DNA of 64,000 nt from positions 1 through 64,000 of the forward strand of contig JAZTWX010000001.1 in the NCBI GenBank assembly GCA_045636125.1. The letters run 5' to 3'. The DNA is from HGM04593 sp045636125 (GTDB lineage: Bacteria; Bacteroidota; Bacteroidia; Bacteroidales; Bacteroidaceae). Every line of letters begins with the position of its first letter. Positions within the stretch are counted from its first letter, which is position 1. Under the pieces are notes generated by a model that was not told the DNA's origin, did no database searches, and saw nothing but the letters and a program-made list of their open reading frames with translations. This document shows positions 43,460-52,611 of this stretch, piece by piece. A program made the position numbers and the translations under genes.

Positions 43460-44479
43460 ATGAAATTTGCCAACCCCGAATATCTATACCTTCTGATACT
43501 TATTCCCATACTCCTGGGAGTATTCATATATGCCGGATACCGCAGAAAAAAGAATCTGCGGCTTTATGGCGATGTAAACCTTATAAAAGAGCTTATGCCC
43601 GATGTATCGGCCTATCGCACTGCGGTTAAATTCTGGCTATCTTTGGCTGCTTTTGCTCTCATTACAATAGCGCTTGCCCGCCCGCAGTTCGGTTCGAAAA
43701 AGGAGACAATAACCCGCCAGGGAATAGAGACTGTAATTGCGCTGGATATTTCGAATTCAATGTTGGCCGAGGATATTGCGCCCAACCGACTGGAAAAGGC
43801 GAAGAAAATAATATCGCGCCTGATAGATAAATTCGAGAATGACAAGGTGGGGCTCATTGTGTTTGCCGGCGACGCTTTTGTGCAGTTGCCCATAACAAAT
43901 GACTTCATTTCGGCAAAAATGTTCCTCGAAACAATAAACCCTTCGCTCATTTCGCGCCAGGGAACCGATATAGGGGCAGCCATTAACCTTGCAATGAAGA
44001 GTTTTACTCCCAACGAAGAGGTTGGCAAGGCTATAATTGTAATTACCGATGGTGAGAACCACGAGGGTGCGGCCGAAGAGGCTGCAAAGGCTGCCACAGA
44101 GAAGGGAATGAACGTCTATCTGCTTGGTGTGGGCTCGCTCGAAGGTGCTCCCATCCCCATTGAAGGTACAAGGGATTACCGTCGCGACAAGGATGGCAAT
44201 GTGGTTGTTACAAAGCTCAATGAGCTTATGGCACAGGAGATTGCAAAGGCCGGCAAGGGTGCGTACATAAGAGTGGATAATACTAACAACGCGCAGCGCC
44301 TTCTCGAAAGCGAGCTTGACAAACTTGCAAAGACCGACCTCTCGACCGAGGTGTATACCGAATATAATGAGCAATTTGAATTTATTGCGCTCATTGCTTT
44401 GCTATTGCTTGCAATTGAGGCTGTTATACTCCCCGGCAAGAGCCGTTTTACACGCAATATAAAACTTTTTAACCGATAG
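43460..44479 (+). CDS. batB: VWA-domain membrane protein BatB
   Basis: This 339-residue paralogue of BatA has the same plan: two N-terminal membrane segments, a VWA domain and a C-terminal membrane helix. The MIDAS residues are DISNS in ALDISNSMLAED, the Thr of QGTDIG, and the Asp of VITDGENHEG. BatA and BatB are thought to form a periplasm-facing complex. It lies 11 bases after batA and six bases before batC. Confidence 0.92.
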   Translation: MKFANPEYLYLLILIPILLGVFIYAGYRRKKNLRLYGDVNLIKELMPDVSAYRTAVKFWLSLAAFALITIALARPQFGSKKETITRQGIETVIALDISNSMLAEDIAPNRLEKAKKIISRLIDKFENDKVGLIVFAGDAFVQLPITNDFISAKMFLETINPSLISRQGTDIGAAINLAMKSFTPNEEVGKAIIVITDGENHEGAAEEAAKAATEKGMNVYLLGVGSLEGAPIPIEGTRDYRRDKDGNVVVTKLNELMAQEIAKAGKGAYIRVDNTNNAQRLLESELDKLAKTDLSTEVYTEYNEQFEFIALIALLLLAIEAVILPGKSRFTRNIKLFNR

Positions 44480-44485
44480 ATTAAA

Positions 44486-45187
44486 ATGTTGAATATAAAA
44501 TATATACTTCTGCTGCTTGTGATAGTGTCTTCGCCTGCGGCTGCACAAAAAAGCTACCGCGAATATATGCGTAGCGGCAATAAATTGTATGCCGACAGTG
44601 TGTACGACAAAGCAGAAATTGAGTACCGAAAAGCTGTTGAGCTGAACCCTAACGGCAGCGAAGCGCTCTATAACCTCGGCAACGCCCTGCTTTTCCAGAA
44701 CAAGGCACAGGAGGCTATGGACCAGTATCAGATGGCCGAAAAACGCGAGAGCGACAAGAAGAATCTTGCGCAGATACACCACAATATGGGTGTTCTCTGT
44801 CAGGCGGCAAAGGATTACGGCAAGGCGGTGGAGTATTACAAACAGTCGTTGCGCGAGAATTCTACCGACCACGAAACACGCTACAACCTTGCCGTTGCAA
44901 TGAGACAGTTGAAGGATCAACAGCAAAATCAGGGCCAGCAACAGGAACAGCAGCAAGATAAAAAGGAGGAACAGCAGGAGCAGAACAAGCAACAACAGCA
45001 ACAACAACAACAGCAGCAGGAACAGGACCAACAGCAGCAACAGCAAAAGCAGCAAAATGAGAATGAAATGTCGAAAGAGAATGCCGAACAGCTGTTGGAG
45101 TCGGCTATGCAGGACGAAAAAGATGTGCAGGAGAAGGTGAAGAAGATGATGCAGGTGCGTGGTCGCAAACTCGAAAAAGATTGGTAA
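44486..45187 (+). CDS. batC: TPR protein BatC with glutamine-rich tract
   Basis: This 233-residue protein starts with a signal peptide (MLNIKYILLLLVIVSSPAAA), followed by tetratricopeptide repeats (residues 25-140, for example GSEALYNLGNALLFQNKAQEA). A polyglutamine-rich tract of about 45 residues follows, made mostly of CAG/CAA codons, and then a short charged C-terminus. BatC-type TPR proteins mediate protein contacts in the Bat complex. The Gln tract is unusually long for a bacterial protein and may vary in length by slippage. Confidence 0.9.
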   Translation: MLNIKYILLLLVIVSSPAAAQKSYREYMRSGNKLYADSVYDKAEIEYRKAVELNPNGSEALYNLGNALLFQNKAQEAMDQYQMAEKRESDKKNLAQIHHNMGVLCQAAKDYGKAVEYYKQSLRENSTDHETRYNLAVAMRQLKDQQQNQGQQQEQQQDKKEEQQEQNKQQQQQQQQQQEQDQQQQQQKQQNENEMSKENAEQLLESAMQDEKDVQEKVKKMMQVRGRKLEKDW

Positions 45188-45226
45188 CCGAAGCATACAT
45201 CAACACAAAAAACATAGAACAGATAT

Positions 45227-47050
45227 ATGAAAAAAGTACTTTTCACAATAATACTTTTTACAGCCACGTTGGCAACGGTATTTGCCGACGAAATAACATT
45301 CACGACATCTGCGCCCAATGCTGTTGTCGTGAACCAGCGTTTCAGGCTCAAATACACCATAAACCGCCGCAATGTGCGCGAGCCGCTGGTGCCTGCAATT
45401 GAGAATTTCAATGTACTTGCAGGCCCTTATCGTTCGGAACAGTCGAGTACACAAATTATCAATGGCGAGGTAACATCTACCCAGGCGGTAACGTTCACAT
45501 ATACACTTTTGGCCGAAAAAGAGGGTGCGTTTACAATTCCCGGTGCAACAATAAAGGTCGACGGTAAAGAGTATACATCGAACCCGGTGAAAGTAAAGGT
45601 GTTGCCCGAGGACAAGAGCGCAAATGGGGCAGCCAATGCAAGGCAACAACGCCAAGCGCAGCAAGCCGGTAGCGGCAATGAGATATCGGCCGACGAACTT
45701 TTTATGACTGCCACCGTAAACAAGACAAAGGTTTATGAGCAGGAGGCCGTGCTCCTTTCTTACAAGGTGTATTCGGCAGTGAACCTAACCTCGCTCAATG
45801 GCAAGGCTCCCGATTTGAAAGGGTTCCAGATTCAAGAGGTGGAGCTTCCTCGTAACAAGGAGTGGCAGATTGAGCACTACAAGGGCCGCAACTACCGCAC
45901 GTTGCTGTGGCAGCAATTTGTGCTTTTCCCCCAGCAGAGTGGCGAAATTGAAATTCCGGCGACAACGTTCGAGGGAGTGGTTACACAACAAGTGCGCAAT
46001 TACGACGATATTTTCTCGTTCTTCGGCGGTAACAACTATGTTGAGGTGAAGAGAGAGTTGCGTACTCCCAAACTTAAAATAAATGTTCAGAAATTGCCCG
46101 CGGGAAAGCCCGACAGCTATTCGGGAGCGGTTGGAAACTTCAAGATATCTTCTTCGGTAAGCACCACCGAGCTTAAAGCCAATGAGGCGGTAACTTTGCG
46201 TCTGGTAATATCGGGAACAGGAAATATGAAACTCATTAAAACCCCCGAGGTTGCCTTCCCCGAGGATTTTGAGATATACGACCCGAAGGTTGAAAATAAA
46301 TTCACACTCAAGAACAATGGCTTTTCGGGCAACAAAATCATAGAGTATCTTGCAATTCCCCGTTACGGCGGCAGTTACACAATACCTGCCGTAAAATTCA
46401 CCTATTTCGATATAAATGCGCGTGAGTACAAGACTGTGGAGACCGAGAGTTACACTCTGCAGGTTGAAAAGGGCAAGGAGACGGGCGGAGCTGTTGCTGC
46501 ATATGTGAGCAAGGAAGAACTCAAGATGCTGGGGCAGGATATTCGCTATATTAAGCGTGGTGCCGCGGTGTGGGGCATGCGTGGCAACTATTTCTATGCC
46601 TCGCTGCAATATTACCTGTGGTACGCTGTTCCGTTTGTTCTGTTTGTGCTCTATATCATTGTGTGCCGCAAGCAAATGAAGGAGAATGCCAATATTGCCG
46701 CAATGCGCACAAAGAAGGCCAACAAGGTGGCGGTGAAGCGCTTGAAGGTTGCAAAGAAACTTATGCATGAGAACAAGTCGGGCGGTTTCTACGACGAGAT
46801 ATTGAAGACTCTTTGGGGATATATGAGCGACAAATTGAATATTCCTGTGTCGCAATTGTCGAAAGAGAATATAGCAGCCCGCCTTGCCGAAAGAGGAGTG
46901 GAGGAGTCGCTTGTAAACGAATTGCACAATCTGCTGAATGAGGCGGAATTTGCCCGTTACGCTCCCGGTGATGCAAATGCAACTATGGAGAATGTATACA
47001 AGCAGGCAATGAGCGTGATAAGTACAATGGAAAATAGTATAAAAAGATAA
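45227..47050 (+). CDS. batD: Oxygen-tolerance protein BatD
   Basis: BatD (607 aa) has a signal peptide (MKKVLFTIILFTATLATVFA), a large beta-rich periplasmic region (for example VNQRFRLKYTINRRN, VLLSYKVYSAVNLTSLNGKAP), and a membrane segment near residue 460 (YYLWYAVPFVLFVLYIIVC). A cytoplasmic helical tail follows. It matches the BatD family of the Bacteroides aerotolerance operon. It follows batC by 39 bases and precedes batE by four. Confidence 0.92.
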   Translation: MKKVLFTIILFTATLATVFADEITFTTSAPNAVVVNQRFRLKYTINRRNVREPLVPAIENFNVLAGPYRSEQSSTQIINGEVTSTQAVTFTYTLLAEKEGAFTIPGATIKVDGKEYTSNPVKVKVLPEDKSANGAANARQQRQAQQAGSGNEISADELFMTATVNKTKVYEQEAVLLSYKVYSAVNLTSLNGKAPDLKGFQIQEVELPRNKEWQIEHYKGRNYRTLLWQQFVLFPQQSGEIEIPATTFEGVVTQQVRNYDDIFSFFGGNNYVEVKRELRTPKLKINVQKLPAGKPDSYSGAVGNFKISSSVSTTELKANEAVTLRLVISGTGNMKLIKTPEVAFPEDFEIYDPKVENKFTLKNNGFSGNKIIEYLAIPRYGGSYTIPAVKFTYFDINAREYKTVETESYTLQVEKGKETGGAVAAYVSKEELKMLGQDIRYIKRGAAVWGMRGNYFYASLQYYLWYAVPFVLFVLYIIVCRKQMKENANIAAMRTKKANKVAVKRLKVAKKLMHENKSGGFYDEILKTLWGYMSDKLNIPVSQLSKENIAARLAERGVEESLVNELHNLLNEAEFARYAPGDANATMENVYKQAMSVISTMENSIKR

Positions 47051-47054
47051 TGAA

Positions 47055-47804
47055 ATGAGAAAAGCAATATATTTCCTGTTATTATTGTTGCCTTGTGCGG
47101 CTTTTGCAAGCGGACAGGCGAAAAGCACCGGCGACAGCCTTTACATTGCCGGCGATTATGCGGCCGCCATTGAGGTTTATGAGGGAATAGGCGCTGGGGG
47201 TACGGAGTCGCACGCGCTCTATTACAATTTGGGCAATGCATACTACAAAAGCGGTAACATTGCAAAAGCTATTATAAATTACGAAAGAGCCTTGCTCATT
47301 TCGCCCGGTGACGAGGATAGCCGTTTCAACCTTGCGCTTGCAAAAAGCAAGACCGTGGACAAGGTGCAGGAGCCTTACACTTTGTTTATCACCGAGTGGA
47401 TAGATGCACTTGTAAACGCATTCAGCCTCACAGCGTGGGCGGTTACTGCAATTGCGGCATTCATTGTGTTGTTGCTTGCGCTCATCGTCTATCTTTTCGG
47501 CAAGTGCGTGAGAGTGCGCAAGCTCGCGTTCTTTGTTGCAATAATATCACTCCTTGTTACCGTTGTTGCCAATTATGCGGCAGCGCAGCAGAGTGAGAGG
47601 CTCACCAACCGCACAGCGGCAATAATAATAGCGCCCAGCGTAACTGCAAAAAGCACACCCGATAATTCGGGAACCGACCTTTTTGTGATACACGAGGGAC
47701 GAAAAGTGCAGATTTCCGACGACACAATGAACAGTTGGAAAGAGATTAAGCTCGAGGACGGCACCGTGGGCTGGATACCCGCAAACGCGTTGGAAAAAAT
47801 TTAA
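47055..47804 (+). CDS. batE: TPR and SH3 protein BatE
   Basis: BatE (249 aa) has a signal peptide, a TPR segment (HALYYNLGNAYYKSGNIAKAI), two membrane helices (AWAVTAIAAFIVLLLALIVYL and LAFFVAIISLLVTVVANYA), and a C-terminal SH3-like domain (APSVTAKSTPDNSGTDLFVIHEGRKV, ending GWIPANALEKI). This composition is standard for the last Bat protein. The role is inferred from operon position. Confidence 0.9.
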   Translation: MRKAIYFLLLLLPCAAFASGQAKSTGDSLYIAGDYAAAIEVYEGIGAGGTESHALYYNLGNAYYKSGNIAKAIINYERALLISPGDEDSRFNLALAKSKTVDKVQEPYTLFITEWIDALVNAFSLTAWAVTAIAAFIVLLLALIVYLFGKCVRVRKLAFFVAIISLLVTVVANYAAAQQSERLTNRTAAIIIAPSVTAKSTPDNSGTDLFVIHEGRKVQISDDTMNSWKEIKLEDGTVGWIPANALEKI

Positions 47805-47828
47805 GAAACTCTGCAAAACACAAGCACA

Positions 47829-48464
47829 ATGGACAAATATTCACAATTGTTGAACAGTGGACACTCTGTATTCATAGAGGGTTGTGCCGAGGCGTTTACG
47901 TGGCCCGTAGTGTGGTTGCCTGCAACGCTCATTTTGCTCTATATTCTGCTGAAGAACAGCGGCATAAAGAATTTTCTTGTGCTTGTGCTTGACTTGGCTG
48001 CCCTTTGTGGTGCGACATATGTTGCGAGCACATATCTGTGCCGACCTATTATGGAACTGCTTTTTCACGAAACAACTGTATATGCATCGGCTGCAACATG
48101 CGTGAACACTGCGTGTGCTTTTGGAATTGCAACGCTCCTTATAATGGTGGTGCGCCACAAGGCACTTTTCATAACATTTACTCTGCTGGGGATAATTACA
48201 GCCTGCGTTGAATTCTACAAAACAGCACACTCGGTTACCGAGGTTACCGTGGAAGCTGTTTTGGGTGTGTTGTGCGGCGTAGTGGCATATAGAATCTATA
48301 TGGCCTGGTTGAGGAAAAAACGCACGCGCCGCGACTGGATTTCGGACAAATACACAAAGAGCGGTTACGAGGTTTCCGATGTCTTTTTCCTCTCGGCTGT
48401 TGTCTTTGCAACAATGGCTGCGTTGCCTTTTATCTCATTCTTCCTTGCTGCCGCGGCTCAGTAG
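47829..48464 (+). CDS. Degenerate PAP2-like membrane protein
   Basis: This 211-residue multi-helix protein resembles PAP2 acid phosphatases, which often follow the Bat operon in Bacteroidetes, but has lost active-site residues. Arg72-Pro73 of motif 1 remain. The PSxH motif is replaced by ATCVNT (His position is Thr90). In motif 3, SRxxxxxHxxxD reads VEFYKTAHSVTE: Arg is Glu128, His134 remains, and Asp is Glu138. It therefore probably lacks phosphatase activity and may be a structural relative. It ends in an overlap with the convergent downstream gene. Confidence 0.7.
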   Translation: MDKYSQLLNSGHSVFIEGCAEAFTWPVVWLPATLILLYILLKNSGIKNFLVLVLDLAALCGATYVASTYLCRPIMELLFHETTVYASAATCVNTACAFGIATLLIMVVRHKALFITFTLLGIITACVEFYKTAHSVTEVTVEAVLGVLCGVVAYRIYMAWLRKKRTRRDWISDKYTKSGYEVSDVFFLSAVVFATMAALPFISFFLAAAAQ

Positions 48465-48955
48465 AGCGTTATAAATTCGTAGCTGTTGCCCACCGTGGCA
48501 AGATAGCGCATAAATTCTCCCTGCGAAATAACCACCGTCGCGTGGTTGTCGTTGGGGTGGAAGCTCAACGAGGCTTCTTTCTTCAGGTTTTCATCGATGA
48601 AGAGATGAACGTGATTTTCGGTGTCATTTATAAGGCCGAAAGGCGAGACGGAGCCGGGTTGCAGGCCCAGATAACGCTCCATTCTTTGCGGTGATGCAAA
48701 GGTGAGCTTGCCTTGATGCAGGCGTTGCTCAAGGTCTTTTATCGCAAGGTCGCACTCGCAGTCGAGCACCACCAGATAGTGCCTGTTTCCTTTGTGGTTC
48801 CTGAAAAACAGATTCTTGCAATGTTTCGAGCCGTCGGCTCTCCACTGCGTGCGGGCAATCTCAATTGTGGGTGCCTCTTCGTGGGTGTACCAGCTATATT
48901 CAAAGTTGTTGCTGTCAAGGTAGTTGAGAACCTTTTGTATGCGTCCGTTATCCAT
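48458..48955 (-). CDS. Prolyl-tRNA editing protein ProX/YbaK type
   Basis: This 165-residue protein belongs to the YbaK/ProX superfamily, which hydrolyses mischarged tRNAs (for example Ala-tRNA-Pro). Family signs are HEEAPTIEIA near the N-terminus, KHCKNLFFRNHKGNRHYLVV, and GSVSPFGLIND. It stands alone as a free editing domain rather than fused to ProRS. It overlaps the convergent PAP2-like gene by seven bases. Confidence 0.88.
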   Translation of the reverse strand: MDNGRIQKVLNYLDSNNFEYSWYTHEEAPTIEIARTQWRADGSKHCKNLFFRNHKGNRHYLVVLDCECDLAIKDLEQRLHQGKLTFASPQRMERYLGLQPGSVSPFGLINDTENHVHLFIDENLKKEASLSFHPNDNHATVVISQGEFMRYLATVGNSYEFITLY

Positions 48956-49081
48956 AATGCAAAATAATGTGCTTGCGAAAGTAATTCATAAAAGAGAAAC
49001 AACAAACTGCACGCTGCATAAAATGTGCTAAAAATTATATAATTATGGCTGCAGTGTCGCAGGTAAGTGAATTTTATGTAG

Positions 49082-49089
49082 TATCTTCG
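49082..49089 (+). promoter_or_regulatory. -7 element of the M16 protease promoter
   Basis: TATCTTCG, 28 bases before the ATG, is a close match to the -7 consensus; no good -33 element. Confidence 0.5.
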
Positions 49090-49117
49090 CAAATTAGAAA
49101 CAAAACTTAAAAACAAT

Positions 49118-51925
49118 ATGAAAATTAAACAATTTCTTTTGCTGTTGCTGGTACTTGCAATTGCATTGCCCGCAGTAGCACGAAAAAAGGCCGAAAGCCT
49201 GCCGCTCGATAAGGCGGTGCGCATAGGAAAACTGAGCAACGGCCTCACATATTATATCCGCCATAATCGTGAGCCCGAGAACAAGGTGAATTTCTATATT
49301 GCCCAAAAGGTTGGCTCCATTCAGGAGGAGGACAACCAACGTGGTCTTGCACACTTTCTCGAGCATATGTGTTTCAACGGTACAGAGCACTTCCCCGGTA
49401 AGGGCCTTATCAACTACCTCGAAACAATTGGTGTGAAATTCGGCGTAAACCTCAATGCCTACACATCGATAGAGGAGACCGTATACAACATCAACGACGT
49501 GCCTGTGAACACTGCAGGAGCAATTGATTCCTGCTTGTGGATATTGCGTGACTGGGCCGACGGACTCACACTCGATGGCGAAGAGATTGACAAGGAGCGT
49601 GGAGTTATTCACGAAGAGTGGCGCGGCCGCTCGAGCGCAATGACCCGTATGCTTGATGTTGTTCTCCCCATTGCTTATCAGGGCGAGAAATATGCATACC
49701 GTATGCCCATCGGTACAATGGAGATTGTCGACAATTTCCCCCACCAGGCTTTGCGCGACTATTACGAAAAATGGTATCGCCCCGACCTGCAAGGTATTAT
49801 AATTGTGGGTGATATTGATGTCGATGCAGTGGAAAAGAAGGTCAAAAAGATTTTCAAGACAATTAAAAAGGCAAAGAAACCCGCCGAGCGCATATATTAC
49901 CCTGTGTCGGATAACGAGGAACTTATTTTTGCCGAGGGTAGCGACGAAGAGCAGCAGGCCTACGCATTACAGTTATACTATAAGCACGAGGCTACACCCC
50001 GCGAAAAGATGAACACACGCGAAAATATGCGCACTGAATATCTTCAGCAGACAACAATGTCCTTGTTCAATGCCCGCATAGCCGAAATTACCCAAAAGGA
50101 GAACCCTCCTTTCCTTGGTGCTGGCATTTCGTATGGCAATTTCATTCTCTCGAGCACCAAAAACGCTTTTTCGGTGTCGGTAATGTCGGCAACCGAGAAT
50201 ATTGACGAAGCGCTTGCCTTTGCTTACTGCGAGGTGGAGCGTGCGCGACGCTACGGTTTCACAGAGGGTGAGCTTGCGCGCCACAAAGCATCTTCACTTG
50301 CTGCGCTCGAAAGCTGGTATGCCGAACGTGAGAAGATTACAAACAATAAATATGCCGACGATTATATACGCCACTTCCTCGATAACTCTCCAATGCTGTC
50401 GGCAGAAGATGAGTACAAGATAATGAAAGAGATTGTAGAGAAGACGACAATTGAGGATATAAACGCTGTGCTTCCCTCGCTCATAAGAAAAGAGAATAGA
50501 GTGGCTATTTCACTTGCCCCGAAAAAGGACTCGGTTGCTTACCCCACAAGGGAGCGACTCGTGGCTATGCTCGATGCTGTTGAAAAACTCCCCCTTACAC
50601 CTTATGTCGACACAATGAACGACTCTCCTCTGCTCGAGAACGAGCCCGAGGGTAACGCCATCATTGCCGAAGAGGAAGGCGAGTGGGGCACCACCGTATG
50701 GACACTCCCCGGTGGCATCAAAGTGGTTGTAAAGCCCACCGACTATGCAGCCAATCAAGTGATTCTGAAAGGTTACAGCTACGGAGGAACAGGCCGCTAC
50801 CCCGACAGCGACCGTGTGAACCTTAACGTGCTGAAAGCCTTGTCGAGCATTGGCGGCGCAGGTTCATTCGATGCAATGCAGTTGAACAAGAAACTTGCCG
50901 GCAGCACTGCAAAGGCGAGCGTTGATATTTCAACATACCTCGACCAGGTATCGGCAACTTGTGCCCCCGATGATATTGAGGATATGTTCCGCCTGCTTTA
51001 CCTTAAATTTACAGCCCCACGCCAGGATAGCGCTGCGGTAGAGAGCTACAAGAGCCGCCTCAAGACATCGTTGCGCGACCGTAGCCTGTTACCCGCAAAC
51101 GCACTCAACGACACAATAAACGTTGCGCTCTACAACCGCCACCCGCGTATGGTGCCTATGACCGAGGCCGATGTTGATTGCATAGACTACGACCGCGTTA
51201 TTGAAATTTACAAGGACCGCACAAGTGATGCAAGCGACTTCCTCTTTACCATTGTTGGAAATGTGGATGCTGCAACCATAAAGCCTCTTGTGGAGAAATA
51301 TATCGGTGGCCTGCCATTGAATGGCCGCAAAGAGACTCTTTACGACCACGGGCTGGGCGTGCGCAAGGGTATATACCGCAACAACTTTGCAAGAAAGATG
51401 GAGACTCCCACCGGCACCGAAGTTATCTTTATATCGGGTGAGATTGAGCCTACATTGCGCAACAGCGTTCTAATGAGCTATCTCTCACAAATACTGAGCC
51501 TTGTGTACACAAGCGAGGTACGCGAGAAAGAGGGTGGTACTTACGGCGTGGGCGTTTATGGCAACGTAACCCGTTTGCCCAAGGGAGAATTCGACCTTTC
51601 CATACAATTCAATATGGAACCCGAGCGTCGCGAAGAGCTCACAAAGATAATTCTCGACCAGCTCCAGAAAGTTGCCGACGAAGGCCCGCAAGATGAGTAT
51701 ATAGAAAAAGTGCGCAGCTATATGCTCAAAAAGATGGATGAGCAGGAGAAGAAGAACGAAGCTTGGAACAACTGGCTTTTCCAGTATTACTTCCACAATG
51801 TCGACAACTACACAGCCTACCGCGATACGGTGAACAGCATCACAAAAGAGGATATCAAGAAATTCCTTACTGCAATTCTTGAACAGGGGAATTTGATAGA
51901 GGTGAGTATGGTTCCTGAAAAATAA
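49118..51925 (+). CDS. M16 family zinc protease
   Basis: This 935-residue secreted protease has a signal peptide (MKIKQFLLLLLVLAIALPAVA) and the inverted zinc motif HFLEH at residues 79-83 in GLAHFLEHMCFNG. The third ligand Glu is in the downstream ETVYNIND region. A second M16-like half (from about residue 500) lacks the zinc motif, as in other pitrilysin-type enzymes. It probably degrades peptides in the periplasm. Terminated by a stem that includes its stop codon. Confidence 0.93.
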   Translation: MKIKQFLLLLLVLAIALPAVARKKAESLPLDKAVRIGKLSNGLTYYIRHNREPENKVNFYIAQKVGSIQEEDNQRGLAHFLEHMCFNGTEHFPGKGLINYLETIGVKFGVNLNAYTSIEETVYNINDVPVNTAGAIDSCLWILRDWADGLTLDGEEIDKERGVIHEEWRGRSSAMTRMLDVVLPIAYQGEKYAYRMPIGTMEIVDNFPHQALRDYYEKWYRPDLQGIIIVGDIDVDAVEKKVKKIFKTIKKAKKPAERIYYPVSDNEELIFAEGSDEEQQAYALQLYYKHEATPREKMNTRENMRTEYLQQTTMSLFNARIAEITQKENPPFLGAGISYGNFILSSTKNAFSVSVMSATENIDEALAFAYCEVERARRYGFTEGELARHKASSLAALESWYAEREKITNNKYADDYIRHFLDNSPMLSAEDEYKIMKEIVEKTTIEDINAVLPSLIRKENRVAISLAPKKDSVAYPTRERLVAMLDAVEKLPLTPYVDTMNDSPLLENEPEGNAIIAEEEGEWGTTVWTLPGGIKVVVKPTDYAANQVILKGYSYGGTGRYPDSDRVNLNVLKALSSIGGAGSFDAMQLNKKLAGSTAKASVDISTYLDQVSATCAPDDIEDMFRLLYLKFTAPRQDSAAVESYKSRLKTSLRDRSLLPANALNDTINVALYNRHPRMVPMTEADVDCIDYDRVIEIYKDRTSDASDFLFTIVGNVDAATIKPLVEKYIGGLPLNGRKETLYDHGLGVRKGIYRNNFARKMETPTGTEVIFISGEIEPTLRNSVLMSYLSQILSLVYTSEVREKEGGTYGVGVYGNVTRLPKGEFDLSIQFNMEPERREELTKIILDQLQKVADEGPQDEYIEKVRSYMLKKMDEQEKKNEAWNNWLFQYYFHNVDNYTAYRDTVNSITKEDIKKFLTAILEQGNLIEVSMVPEK

Positions 51926-51967
51926 AGTAAGAGAGGATGACCCGCTCGGGTCATCCTCTCTTACTTT
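51923..51967. terminator. Bidirectional terminator between convergent genes
   Basis: A 20-bp perfect stem (51924-51943 with 51948-51967) and GCTC loop, with T-rich ends on both strands. It includes the stop codon of the M16 gene and touches the stop of the minus-strand gene. Confidence 0.93.
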
Positions 51968-52587
51968 TAGAATGCCAGGCCGAAGCGCAGGCCGAAATTG
52001 TTCAACCCGTCCTGTCCGTAGCTCATAATGGAGCATTTGTTGGTGGAGTAGCTGTAATACATTGCAAAGTGTACGCCTATACCGTTGGCCCACGGGTAGA
52101 AGTTGAAACCCACCTCGGGCGACATATAGAAGCCCCAACGCTTCTGTTTGCTCAGGAATATGTAATAATAGTTATTGAATTCCGAGTAACAGGCACCGGC
52201 CTTTGCAGCAATATAAGGCTGGAAGTCGGCCTCTACAAAACGGTAACGCACAAGCAAGCCAAAGGGCATTGTAAACATCTGGTGCTGCTGGTCGGTGTTT
52301 ATCGACTGGTTACCGCCGAGCTTTATTGTGCGGCGCGACAGATATTCGTTGTTGGTGTGGAAACTCAAGAAACCGCCCACCGCTATTTCGGGCTCCACAT
52401 AATAGCCACCCTCAAAGTTCATACCCCAGCCGCTTGCTACGTTCGAGAAGCTGTTGTTCAGTGGTATGTTGAATTGCCAGTCGATATTGTAATAACTGTC
52501 GAGCGATATTTGTGCATTTGTTCTGCTGTTAATGCCGAACAGGGCTGCCACAAGGCTCAAAAGGAATATTTTGTTGACACGTTTCAT
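51967..52587 (-). CDS. Outer-membrane beta-barrel protein
   Basis: This 206-residue protein has a signal peptide (MKRVNKIFLLSLVAALFGINSRTNA) and a small barrel of aromatic-ended strands (for example MNFEGGYYVEPEIAVGGFLSFH, YRFVEADFQPYIAAKAGACY), ending with a terminal Phe (FGLRFGLAF), a typical sorting signal. It lies 24 bases after a DUF4136 lipoprotein on the same strand. Function unknown. Confidence 0.82.
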   Translation of the reverse strand: MKRVNKIFLLSLVAALFGINSRTNAQISLDSYYNIDWQFNIPLNNSFSNVASGWGMNFEGGYYVEPEIAVGGFLSFHTNNEYLSRRTIKLGGNQSINTDQQHQMFTMPFGLLVRYRFVEADFQPYIAAKAGACYSEFNNYYYIFLSKQKRWGFYMSPEVGFNFYPWANGIGVHFAMYYSYSTNKCSIMSYGQDGLNNFGLRFGLAF

Positions 52588-52611
52588 AATACACGGGAAT
52601 TAAATGTTTGT

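Noticed and set aside
44402..45196. Antisense leucine-rich open frame opposite batC
   Set aside because: It is the complement of the CAG/CAA polyglutamine tract read as CTG/TTG; no start signals or family match.
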